Of a stretch of 15,947 nucleotides of DNA, positions 6,191-13,030 are shown in pieces. Both the position numbers and the translations under genes were made by a program. Numbering within the stretch: the first letter of the stretch is position 1; each line of letters starts with the position of its first letter. Below the pieces are notes generated by a model. That model searched no databases. It saw nothing but the letters and a program-made list of their open reading frames with translations, and was not told the origin of the DNA. Source of the DNA: Flavobacteriales bacterium UBA3376 (GTDB lineage: Bacteria > Bacteroidota > Bacteroidia > Flavobacteriales > Weeksellaceae); NCBI GenBank assembly GCA_002359055.1, contig DEQC01000012.1, positions 1-15,947 of the forward strand. Direction: 5' to 3'.

Positions 6191-8851
6191 TTATTTTAAT
6201 CCATATATTTCTTGTCTTTGTCTGAAAGCTCTTTCACCACCTTCTAAAATTTCACAACAAATACTTCTTGTCTCAGTTCTATCAATTGAACCAGCATTCA
6301 TTATATGTGTTAATACACTTGTGCTTTTTAGCGGTATAATTAGTTCCGCATCTCCTAATACAGCTATATTGGGATTGTGAGTAACAATTATAACTTGTCT
6401 TTGTTCTTTTATCTTTCATAGATTTTTTACAATTGTTTTGAAAATAAACTCACTATCTAAGTTATCCTCTGGCTGGTCAATAATTAAAGGCTTATTGCTA
6501 TCAGAAAGCATTAAGATTCCAAGTAGAACAGATTGTTGTTGACCTAAAGAAAGTTTTGATAATGGTTTCGAAAGATATTTTAAAGTTCCAGTTTCATCTT
6601 CGTAAGTTCTTGTGATTGTTACTTCAGGGAGATCATCGAATCTTAAAGCTTCAAAATCCTCAAAATTAAAATTTTCTTGAATTTTATTTATAATTGAATT
6701 TGCTTCTGCTTCTGAAAAAATATAACTTTCATTTTCATCTTTAATTCCTTTTAGTTTATCTACATTATTATTTTCACAGATTTCTAAAAATTCAAATACT
6801 GAAAAATTATTAGAGATTAGTTTAGATTTTTTATTTTGACGCCAATCCATTTTTTGTTTTAATAATTCTTCGAATTCTGTAGAATATAATCCGTTTTTAT
6901 ACTTAATTGTTATAAAAAAGCCGTCAATTGTATTTTTAAGATTATCATTAGCTTTCTTTGAAAACTCTTTTCTTATACTTAATATATGTTCTTTTATTGA
7001 TAATCTCTTTTTAATTAACTCTATACGTTCTTCTTGATAGGTTTTAAGTATTATTTTATCTTTATCTAGCTTTTCTATCTTCTTTTGATAATCTAATATA
7101 TCTTTAGAAATTTGATTTATTTTTCCTAGGTCAAATGGAATTCCTTGTTGCTCAAATTGAGACTTTTTTAAATCAATTTTTTCTTGTATTTCTTTTTCCT
7201 TTTCTGACCACTTTTGTAATTCAACTTTTAGACTTTCAATCTTTTGATTCAGTTCTGAATTTAATTCGTTTGATTTGTTTTTTACTACTTCAGAGAATTC
7301 ATTTACAAGATTTTTTACTGTTTGGAAATAATCTTTTCCAACAACTATTTCTTCGTCAGTTAAAGCTAAAAATGTTTTGAAATGGCTATCATCAGAAAAT
7401 ATATCTCTGTACGCTTTTATTAATTCATTCAATTTTTTTATTAAATCAGTTCTTATCTCTCTCTCTTTTATAAGTGAATTTTGAAAAGTAACTAATTCTC
7501 CAGCTTTCTCTTTCTTTAAATTATCAAGTTTCTTTTCTTCATTTTTCAAAGCTTTTAGAGTCTCATCATAGGTTAATAAATCAATCCTAAGTTTTTTTGA
7601 TTCACTTTGGTTTTCTAGTAGTTGATTTATTAATTCTTCATCCTCATTTATATAGTTTGAAATATTTAGAAAACTGTCTAAAAATGAAATTAAAACTTGC
7701 GGGTTTTCATCGCTATGTTGTAATGTTTCAGCTGTTTCTCCTTGACCATAAGTCTCTATTTCAATTCTATTAATTCCATTTATAGGGTCTGTAACATTTC
7801 TAACAGAATTATTCTTTTCTCTAACAAAATCAATTCTCTGATTAGCTTCATCAAAATAACTTAAATCTATTTGTTGTGGCCATACTTCAGAATCTACAAC
7901 ACCATATTTTGATTTATTTCCTGTAGCTTCACGAATTGATTCTAATAAAGTAGATTTTCCCGCACCTCTACTACCAATAATACAAGTAAGATTACTACTT
8001 AAAGTAATATGTGCGTCCTTAAATAACCCACCCGTTAATTTAATTTCTTTAATGTATGGTCGTAGATTAGGTATTTGATTTTCTAATCTAATTCTTGATT
8101 CGTAATACTGTAATGCAATTTTAACAGAATGAAAATTAAGTTCATCAACTTTATATCGAGTCAATTTGTCTTCTCCATCTGCATTTTTCCCCAATCCAAT
8201 TAACGTATGGGAATCGGATGAAATTACTTTAGGTAAATTATAATCTTTGTCTAAATTTAAATGCTTAATTCGTAAGTTAATTAAGTTTATTCTTTCTTTT
8301 TTAAATTCAGTTGTATCATTTTCGGTATATAAATCAATGTAATTTTTTGATTTAATTTCAAACGCTAATAAATTTTTACATTTAAATATTTCCTCCATTT
8401 GTGGACCAAATCTTCCTATCGACTTCTCGAATCCTGAAGTAAGTTCAATATGAGCTAAAATTCCAAAACCGTTATATTGATTTGCAAAATTTAAACATTC
8501 TACAATTCCTTGTGTGCAAATATTAGTTTCTCTATTAATTGTTAGATGACCGTAAAAACTACGTAGTTCTTCAAATTTTTCGAAATACAGAAGTAAATGA
8601 CCTTGAGTTGTACTTACCTCAATACCTGGAATTACAAGAATATTTTTACCTTTCGAATATTCTATTGCTTGATAGGAATTCTGTATTTCATTATGATCTG
8701 TAATACTAATAATTTTAATATTTTTTTCAATAGCTGTATCAACGATTGATTGAGGAGTCATAGTAGTGTCTGTCACATCAAAAGAGCCAAAAGTTCCATA
8801 AGAATGAATATGTAAATCTCCTCTGTAAAATTTTGCTTGATTGTTTATCAT
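6191..8851 (-). pseudogene. trlF: TrlF/Ppl-type PHP-domain plus SMC-like ATPase, interrupted by an in-frame TGA
   Basis: The gene reads as 886 codons with one in-frame TGA at codon 812 (6416-6418). The N-terminal PHP phosphoesterase domain has its metal ligands: DLHIHS (H14, H16), TDHN (D52, H53), GIEVST (E78), ILAHIE (H134) and SSDSH (D213, H215). An ABC/SMC-like ATPase follows, with Walker A GSRGAGKS (293-300), a coiled-coil region (about 400-630), signature LSLGQQQ (767-773) and Walker B LIIDQPED (789-796). After the TGA the same frame continues for 74 codons through IIVTHNPN, the H-loop, to a natural TAA at 6191. The family is known as a single-gene anti-phage system (Ppl, PHP plus SMC ATPase). 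The 811-residue product lacks the H-loop histidine and is probably inactive. The rest of the frame is intact, so the lesion is recent, a sequencing error, or read through. The stop codon lies 4 nt from repeat GTTACCTGCA. Confidence 0.85.
6416..6418 (-). other. In-frame TGA in the TrlF/Ppl gene
   Basis: The codons read AAA AAT CTA TGA AAG ATA AAA on the minus strand. The frame is unchanged on both sides, and the downstream part encodes the conserved IIVTHNPN segment. A CGA or AGA arginine codon turned into TGA by one substitution is the simplest explanation. The overlapping ATGA offers a restart only in the wrong frame, which closes after about 55 codons. Confidence 0.85.
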
Positions 8852-8876
8852 AATTTGCGGTTAGTTTTGAAAAACT

Positions 8877-8886
8877 TGCAGGTAAC
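8877..8886 (+). repeat. Right inverted flank of the TrlF cassette (TGCAGGTAAC)
   Basis: This exact 10-bp inverted partner of 6177-6186 lies 25 nt upstream of the TrlF ATG and overlaps the start of hairpin element C. In an integron cassette the first bases derive from the cassette's own attC R' box, and so are complementary to its R'' box; this is the observed relation. Confidence 0.6.
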
Positions 8887-9071
8887 GGAAAACGCATTGG
8901 CGAAGTGGCGGATAAATTGGACGAAATGTTCAATTTAGCAGTAACGTAGCCGATGTGTTTCCACAGAGGTAACTTACAAAATAAAAGCGAATGTGGAACA
9001 CATTCGGCGGATAAAAAGCACAAAAGTTGAGTTTAGTACTTAACCCGCCATTTTGCCAATGCGATGTTAGC
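8881..9071 (-). repeat. Hairpin element C, attC-like site between the TrlF gene and the serine hydrolase
   Basis: This is a 191-bp imperfect palindrome. The arm CGCATTGGCGAAGTGGCGG (8893-8911) pairs with CCGCCATTTTGCCAATGCG (9045-9063) at 17 of 19 positions. It is bounded by GGTAAC (8881-8886) and GTTAGC (9066-9071). An inner stem pairs 8950-8965 with 8992-9007. Read on the minus strand, it starts with the hydrolase-specific GACAGCTAAC and ends in CGTTACCTGCA, where the TrlF flank begins, exactly as adjacent integron cassettes share an attC. One frame of the left arm could be translated as a short peptide, but the palindromic pairing explains the sequence better. Confidence 0.65.
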
Positions 9072-9075
9072 TGTC
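9066..9075 (+). repeat. Left inverted flank of the serine hydrolase cassette (GTTAGCTGTC)
   Basis: GTTAGCTGTC is the exact reverse complement of GACAGCTAAC at 10498-10507 on the far side of the hydrolase gene. It lies 4 nt beyond the hydrolase stop codon, the same spacing as at the TrlF gene. Confidence 0.65.
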
Positions 9076-9079
9076 GTTA

Positions 9080-10477
9080 TTATTTTTCCGTTTCGTTTAT
9101 CAATTCAAAACACAATCCGTCAATGTTTCTCATTTTTGGATGATAAGCTGAAAGGTTTGATAGAATTATAACAGCTGTTTTGTAGTTAGTATTTAAAGTC
9201 ATAGAAGAAGAATAGCCTCCAGTTCCTCCATTATGCCAAACCAAATTTTTTCCGCTTTTTGATTTTAACAAATGCCAACCTAAACCGATTTTCATATCTT
9301 CGTCAATGTCTGAAGTTGGTGATCTCGTTAATGTTAGTTCTTTGTTTTTCGGATTGAATTGTGCTTCTGCAAATTTTACTAAATCTTCTGTTGTAGATAA
9401 AATTCCTCCTGCTCCGAACAATACGTCCCAATCCCAATTAGATGTAATTTCTCCATTTGGATTTTGCCCTTTTATAAGTTTGTCGTTTAGATTATTAGAG
9501 CTTATAAACGAATTTTTCATTTTGTATTTGTCAAAAACTTTCTTCTGTAATAACTTTTGAAAACTCATTTTTTGAGTTAATCCAAGAGTGTAACCCAATA
9601 ATCCGGTTCCTAAATTTGAGTACGAATAAGTTTTAGCATTATCAAGTTTCAGAAAGTTTTTCAGATAATCTTCAATTTGATTTTTTCCGTAGCTCTTGTA
9701 TGGATTGGTTTCGTTTGATAAATCTAAATTTTCAGGTAATCGAGGTAATCCCGAAGTATGATTGGCTAAATCTATAAAATTCAGATTGATATTGTCTTTA
9801 AATGGAAACGAGTAATACGAATTTATTTTATCGGTCAATTTGATTTTTCCTTCTTCTACAAGCGAAGCCAAAACAGTTGATGTAAAAACTTTTGTAATAG
9901 AACCAATTTCAAATACTTTAGTTTGATTTTCAATAGATTTTATGGTATCATTAAGTTTTATAACTCCATAATAATTTGTCTTCCCATTTTCAATTATGGC
10001 AATGGAAAGTTGTGTGTTATTGGGAAAATCTTTGGCTTTTGAAAAAATAATTTCGGAAATTTCTTTTGGGTAATTGCTCAATGAATTTATAGTATTATTC
10101 GTTGTTTGTGTTGGTTCTTCATAAGGTTTTATAAAAAGTCCGTTTATCAGATTTTCGTTGTCAAGCGAAATATTTACCGCTAAAACCATTTTTTCGAACT
10201 TCGTTTTGTACGTTGCGTAAGTTTCTTGTTGATAAGTTATAAATTCTTTGTTTTCAATTTTGCCAACTTGGCTTTTAAGTCCTTTTAAAAATTCGACCGT
10301 TTGTTCAAGTGGTAATGCTTGTTTCATTTCAGACGAAAAAGTATTGAAAATTTCTTCATATTTTTCAGCGTTATAATTCGATTGGAAATTATCAATTGCA
10401 GTTTTGTAATTTTCGGTTTGGGCAAATAATAAATTTGTCATCAAAATTGCGATTAAAAGAAAGAGTGATTTTTTCAT
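9080..10477 (-). CDS. Secreted serine hydrolase: DUF3887-like domain plus class C beta-lactamase fold
   Basis: The 465-residue product opens with a signal peptide (MKKSLFLLIAILMTNLLFAQ, cleavage near residue 20), so it should act in the periplasm or at the cell surface. Residues 22-115 resemble a DUF3887 domain. From about 135 onward it is a beta-lactamase/penicillin-binding fold with nucleophile motif SITK (S193, K196), second motif YSN (286-288) and third motif HNGG (415-418). This is the esterase/D-aminopeptidase/class C pattern; substrate and antibiotic resistance cannot be inferred. The gene is alone, with its stop 4 nt from one flank repeat and its ATG 20 nt from the other. There is no room for a promoter between the ATG and element D, so transcription probably starts in or beyond element D. 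It reads as cassette cargo rather than part of Shango. Confidence 0.85.
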   Translation of the reverse strand: MKKSLFLLIAILMTNLLFAQTENYKTAIDNFQSNYNAEKYEEIFNTFSSEMKQALPLEQTVEFLKGLKSQVGKIENKEFITYQQETYATYKTKFEKMVLAVNISLDNENLINGLFIKPYEEPTQTTNNTINSLSNYPKEISEIIFSKAKDFPNNTQLSIAIIENGKTNYYGVIKLNDTIKSIENQTKVFEIGSITKVFTSTVLASLVEEGKIKLTDKINSYYSFPFKDNINLNFIDLANHTSGLPRLPENLDLSNETNPYKSYGKNQIEDYLKNFLKLDNAKTYSYSNLGTGLLGYTLGLTQKMSFQKLLQKKVFDKYKMKNSFISSNNLNDKLIKGQNPNGEITSNWDWDVLFGAGGILSTTEDLVKFAEAQFNPKNKELTLTRSPTSDIDEDMKIGLGWHLLKSKSGKNLVWHNGGTGGYSSSMTLNTNYKTAVIILSNLSAYHPKMRNIDGLCFELINETEK

Positions 10478-10497
10478 ACGGGATTTTGTTCTATAAT

Positions 10498-10507
10498 GAC
10501 AGCTAAC
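10498..10507 (+). repeat. Right inverted flank of the serine hydrolase cassette (GACAGCTAAC)
   Basis: This exact 10-bp inverted partner of 9066-9075 lies 20 nt upstream of the hydrolase ATG. It runs into element D, whose first bases it provides. Confidence 0.65.
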
Positions 10508-10573
10508 ATTAGTATATCCGACACTTATGCCCTCTTTATTGCGGATATATTCCTTATGGACGTAGTGTCGTTA
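10502..10573 (-). repeat. Hairpin element D, attC/att-like site at the right edge of the accessory region
   Basis: This 72-bp element is bounded by GCTAAC (10502-10507) and GTTA (10570-10573). It holds two inverted pairs: TATATCCG (10513-10520) with CGGATATA (10542-10549), and CGACACT (10519-10525) with AGTGTCG (10564-10570). The two overlap, so only one can form at a time. The layout matches elements A and C although the arm sequence differs. To its right the conserved chromosome begins; between 10574 and 10712 I see only AT-rich intergenic sequence. If the array hypothesis holds, this is the first site of the array or the remnant of a lost cassette. Confidence 0.5.
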
Positions 10574-10712
10574 TTTTTTTTCACTAATTTAACATTTAAA
10601 AATGAGATAGAACTTCTAAATCGTCTCATTGAAACATTTTTAAATTGCAATTTCAGAGTAAAATGCATCGATTTGCACTCATATAAATTATACATAAATG
10701 AATTTTTATATG

Positions 10713-10743
10713 TTTGATATAGCATTAAATTTTATTAGCTTTG
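10713..10743 (+). promoter_or_regulatory. Bacteroidetes-type promoter of the yciO-yaaA operon
   Basis: TTTG (10713-10716), a 19-nt spacer and TAGCTTTG (10736-10743) match the Bacteroidetes sigma factor consensus TTTG-N19-TAnnTTTG exactly. Transcription should start near 10749, leaving a leader of about 11 nt before the ATG at 10760. Confidence 0.75.
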
Positions 10744-10759
10744 AGTAAAACAGAAAAAT

Positions 10760-11383
10760 ATGGCAAAAATCATTAAAGTACATCCTGAGAATCCCCATGA
10801 ACGAGCAATTAATCAAATTGTAGAAGTTTTAAAAAAAGGTGGACTCATCATTTATCCATCGGACACAGTATATGGTTTAGGCTGTGACATTACAAATACA
10901 AAAGCTATGGAGAAACTGGCCCGAATCAAAGGGGTTAAACTTGATAAATCACAGTTTTCTTTTGTATGTAACGATTTAAGTCATTTATCCAACTATACCA
11001 AACAAATTTCAAATTCAAATTTCAAATTATTAAGAAGAGCACTTCCAGGTCCTTTTACTTTTGTTTTAGAAGCCAACAGTAACCTTCCAAACGCTTTCAA
11101 ACACAGAAAAACTGTAGGTATTCGTGTGCCTGATCATCTCGTTCCGCAAATGATAGTCGAAAAACTCGGCAATCCTATCGCATCGACTTCTATACGCGAT
11201 GAGGATGAAATCATTGAATATACAACTGACCCTGAATTGATTGCTGAAAAATATGATAAATTGGTAGATTTGGTGATCGATAGTGGAATGGGCGATAATA
11301 ACGCTTCTACTATAGTCGATATTTCTGGAACTGAAATTGAAGTACTAAGAGAAGGAAAAGGTAATATCAACGATTATTTATAA
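10760..11383 (+). CDS. yciO: Sua5/YciO/YrdC family protein, YciO subgroup (L-threonylcarbamoyladenylate synthase-like)
   Basis: The product is a 207-residue single YrdC-fold domain. Family landmarks are GGLIIYPSDTVYGLGCDI (residues 27-44), a KG-containing helix near 58, LPGPFTFVLEA (95-105), the IRVPDH turn (121-126) and STSI (142-145). Sua5/TsaC members make threonylcarbamoyl-AMP for the t6A37 modification of ANN-decoding tRNAs. The opening residues (HPENPHERAINQIVEVLKKG) resemble E. coli YciO more than TsaC as I recall them, and YciO's physiological role is less settled, so t6A synthesis is likely but not certain. It lies 14 nt upstream of yaaA and is probably co-transcribed with it from the strong promoter at 10713-10743. 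Confidence 0.85.
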   Translation: MAKIIKVHPENPHERAINQIVEVLKKGGLIIYPSDTVYGLGCDITNTKAMEKLARIKGVKLDKSQFSFVCNDLSHLSNYTKQISNSNFKLLRRALPGPFTFVLEANSNLPNAFKHRKTVGIRVPDHLVPQMIVEKLGNPIASTSIRDEDEIIEYTTDPELIAEKYDKLVDLVIDSGMGDNNASTIVDISGTEIEVLREGKGNINDYL

Positions 11384-11397
11384 TTAAATTATTAAAA

Positions 11398-12156
11398 ATG
11401 AAAATTTTATTGTCTCCAGCAAAATTAATGACGTTAGAAAATGAAGGAAATTGGAACTCAAATACAAATCCACAATTTTTGAATCGATCTGAAATTTTAA
11501 TGGATGAATTGAAAAAATTAAATTCAGAAGATTTACAAGAATTGATGAAAATCTCTAAAAATCTGGCAGACACCAATGTTGAAAGAAATATGAATTGGAA
11601 ACCAAAACCCAATAAGGACATTGGTAAACAAGCGGCTTTGGTTTTTGATGGTGAAGTTTTCAAAGGATTGAATGCTGGAAATTTGGACGAAAAAGCTCAA
11701 AAATATTTGAACGAAAATCTTTATATTTTATCGGGTTTGTATGGAATTCTTAGACCGAGTGATAAAATTATGCCTTACCGATTAGAAATGGGAACCAAAT
11801 TCGGAGTTGAAGGCAACAAAAACTTGTATGAATTTTGGAAAGATGAACTGACTGAATTTGTAAATTCTAAACTCAAAAAAAATGAGGTTTTATTGAATTT
11901 GGCAAGTGTTGAATATTCAAAAGTACTCGATGATAAGAAGTTAAAATCGCCAAAAATTGAAGTGGATTTTCTCGATTTCAAAGATGGGAAACTCAAAAAA
12001 ATCATGGTTTACTTCAAACATGCAAGAGGATTGATGGCAAGATATTGCGCAAAAAACAATGTGCAAAACATAGATGAATTAAAATTGTTCAATGAAGAAA
12101 GTTATACTTTTGATGAGAAATTATCGACCGATAAAAAATTGGTTTTCATCCGATAA
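11398..12156 (+). CDS. yaaA: Peroxide stress protein YaaA (DUF328)
   Basis: The 252-residue product is full length for the YaaA/DUF328 family and shows its conserved stretches: MKILLSPAKLM at the start, LSGLYGILRPSDKIMPYRLEMG (residues 111-132), then YFKHARGLMARY (about 205-216). In E. coli, YaaA is induced by OxyR and limits intracellular iron-driven oxidative DNA damage; the fold binds DNA in structural work on the family. It is cytoplasmic. It follows yciO by 14 nt with no terminator between, so both share a promoter. A hairpin terminator at 12182-12218 closes the operon. No oxidative-stress operator is visible. Confidence 0.93.
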   Translation: MKILLSPAKLMTLENEGNWNSNTNPQFLNRSEILMDELKKLNSEDLQELMKISKNLADTNVERNMNWKPKPNKDIGKQAALVFDGEVFKGLNAGNLDEKAQKYLNENLYILSGLYGILRPSDKIMPYRLEMGTKFGVEGNKNLYEFWKDELTEFVNSKLKKNEVLLNLASVEYSKVLDDKKLKSPKIEVDFLDFKDGKLKKIMVYFKHARGLMARYCAKNNVQNIDELKLFNEESYTFDEKLSTDKKLVFIR

Positions 12157-12181
12157 CTCTTCTAAACACAATATAACAACC

Positions 12182-12218
12182 AAAACTGTTCAACTGAAAA
12201 GTTGAGCAGTTTTTTTTA
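12182..12218. terminator. Bidirectional intrinsic terminator between yaaA and birA
   Basis: Stem AAAACTGTTCAACT (12182-12195), loop GAAA and stem AGTTGAGCAGTTTT (12200-12213) pair along 14 bp with one G-T wobble. A run of eight T follows (12210-12217). On the minus strand the stem is followed by TTTTGG, a weaker T-tract. The plus-strand T-run overlaps the birA stop codon (12216-12218), so the two convergent genes share one terminator. Confidence 0.85.
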
Positions 12219-12935
12219 TTCATAAATCAATTGAATTTCTTTGTGATTAAATACTTGAACAGATTCATCTTCAAGTATAACTTCAAGTTGCCCCAAATGA
12301 TTCACACCTTTGATTTTCCCTTTAAATCTCTCTACTGAGTTTTCAAATAACGACCACTCTCCTATTCGATAAAGTTTGGATTGATATACTTCTGAAATTT
12401 TCTCCCAACTCTTATTTTGAATCATTTCATAAGATTCTTCCATTTCTGTCAGTAAATCTGACAAAATTTCATTCAAATCGAATTCACCTCCGATTTGAGT
12501 CGCCATAGAACCAGCATTTGGATAATTTTCGAAAGAAATTTGATTTACGTTCAAACCTATACCAGTAATGATATGTAGCTTATTTTCAAGTTTATGAGTT
12601 TCGATCAAAATTCCACTAACCTTCTTGTCATTGATGACAATATCATTCGGCCATTTGACGTTTACTTTATTTGAAAATTTACTTAAAACATTTGCTACTG
12701 CATTTGAAACCCATTGGTTGAAATAGATCAAATCACTGTACGACAAATCATTGACAACCAACACACTAACCGCTAAATTTTTATCTTTCTCACTTTTCCA
12801 TTCATTTCCTGCATAACCTCTACCCGAAGTTTGATCAGAAGTCCAAATGACCGTCCATGATTTGGCACTTTTTTTGGACATTGCCATCAACAGTGAATTA
12901 GTGCTTTGAGCGGATTTATATTTAATAATTTGCAT
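12216..12935 (-). CDS. birA: Biotin--[acetyl-CoA-carboxylase] ligase, monofunctional BirA
   Basis: This 239-residue enzyme attaches biotin to the BCCP subunit of acetyl-CoA carboxylase through biotinyl-AMP. Visible motifs are STN (residues 11-13), the biotinyl-AMP loop SGRGYAGNEW (37-46), KWPND (94-98), KKVSGILIE (104-112) and GIGLNV (125-130). A short C-terminal domain (about 190-239) is present. There is no N-terminal helix-turn-helix, so this is a group I ligase and not a biotin-operon repressor. It diverges from rsfS over a 95-nt gap with a promoter box for each gene, and converges on yaaA. Confidence 0.95.
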   Translation of the reverse strand: MQIIKYKSAQSTNSLLMAMSKKSAKSWTVIWTSDQTSGRGYAGNEWKSEKDKNLAVSVLVVNDLSYSDLIYFNQWVSNAVANVLSKFSNKVNVKWPNDIVINDKKVSGILIETHKLENKLHIITGIGLNVNQISFENYPNAGSMATQIGGEFDLNEILSDLLTEMEESYEMIQNKSWEKISEVYQSKLYRIGEWSLFENSVERFKGKIKGVNHLGQLEVILEDESVQVFNHKEIQLIYE

Positions 12936-12962
12936 AAATAATTAAAATCTAAAAAGAGTATT

Positions 12963-12970
12963 CAAAGTTA
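12963..12970 (-). promoter_or_regulatory. Candidate -7 box of the birA promoter
   Basis: Read on the minus strand it is TAACTTTG, an exact TAnnTTTG match, 27 nt upstream of the birA ATG. No clear -33 TTTG accompanies it. Confidence 0.45.
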
Positions 12971-13003
12971 TTTAATTTCTTAATAGATTAGCCGATAATT
13001 CAC

Positions 13004-13011
13004 TATTTTTG
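13004..13011 (+). promoter_or_regulatory. Candidate -7 box of the rsfS-ftsH promoter
   Basis: TATTTTTG matches TAnnTTTG exactly and ends 19 nt before the rsfS ATG at 13031. The -33 element is not obvious. It is the most likely promoter for rsfS and, by read-through, for ftsH. Confidence 0.5.
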
Positions 13012-13030
13012 CATCTTATTATAAAATTGA

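Noticed and set aside
6102..6380. A 92-codon plus-strand open frame antisense to the end of the TrlF gene.
   Set aside because: It lies opposite the 74 conserved codons after the TGA, which carry the IIVTHNPN motif; it is a shadow of the real frame.
6416..6418. Selenocysteine or programmed recoding at the in-frame TGA of the TrlF gene.
   Set aside because: No convincing stem-loop follows the TGA, the position lies in a variable linker before the H-loop, and an arginine codon mutated by one base is simpler. Read-through is kept only as a remote alternative.
8853..8947. A plus-strand frame through the left arm of element C could be translated as a short peptide resembling the end of a protein (KLAGNGKRIGEVADK...).
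   Set aside because: The same bases pair closely with the right arm at 9045-9063, so the palindrome explains them. There is no start codon or longer gene attached.
26..9071. Terminal inverted repeats of ordinary transposons or miniature elements flanking single genes.
   Set aside because: The inverted ends differ between the two cassettes apart from the GTTA core, no transposase is present and no target-site duplication is seen at the ends; attC-like boxes fit better.
10496..10725. Small open frames on both strands between the serine hydrolase and the yciO gene.
   Set aside because: They overlap element D and the mapped promoter of yciO, are biased to AT-rich low-complexity codons, and show no recognisable domain.
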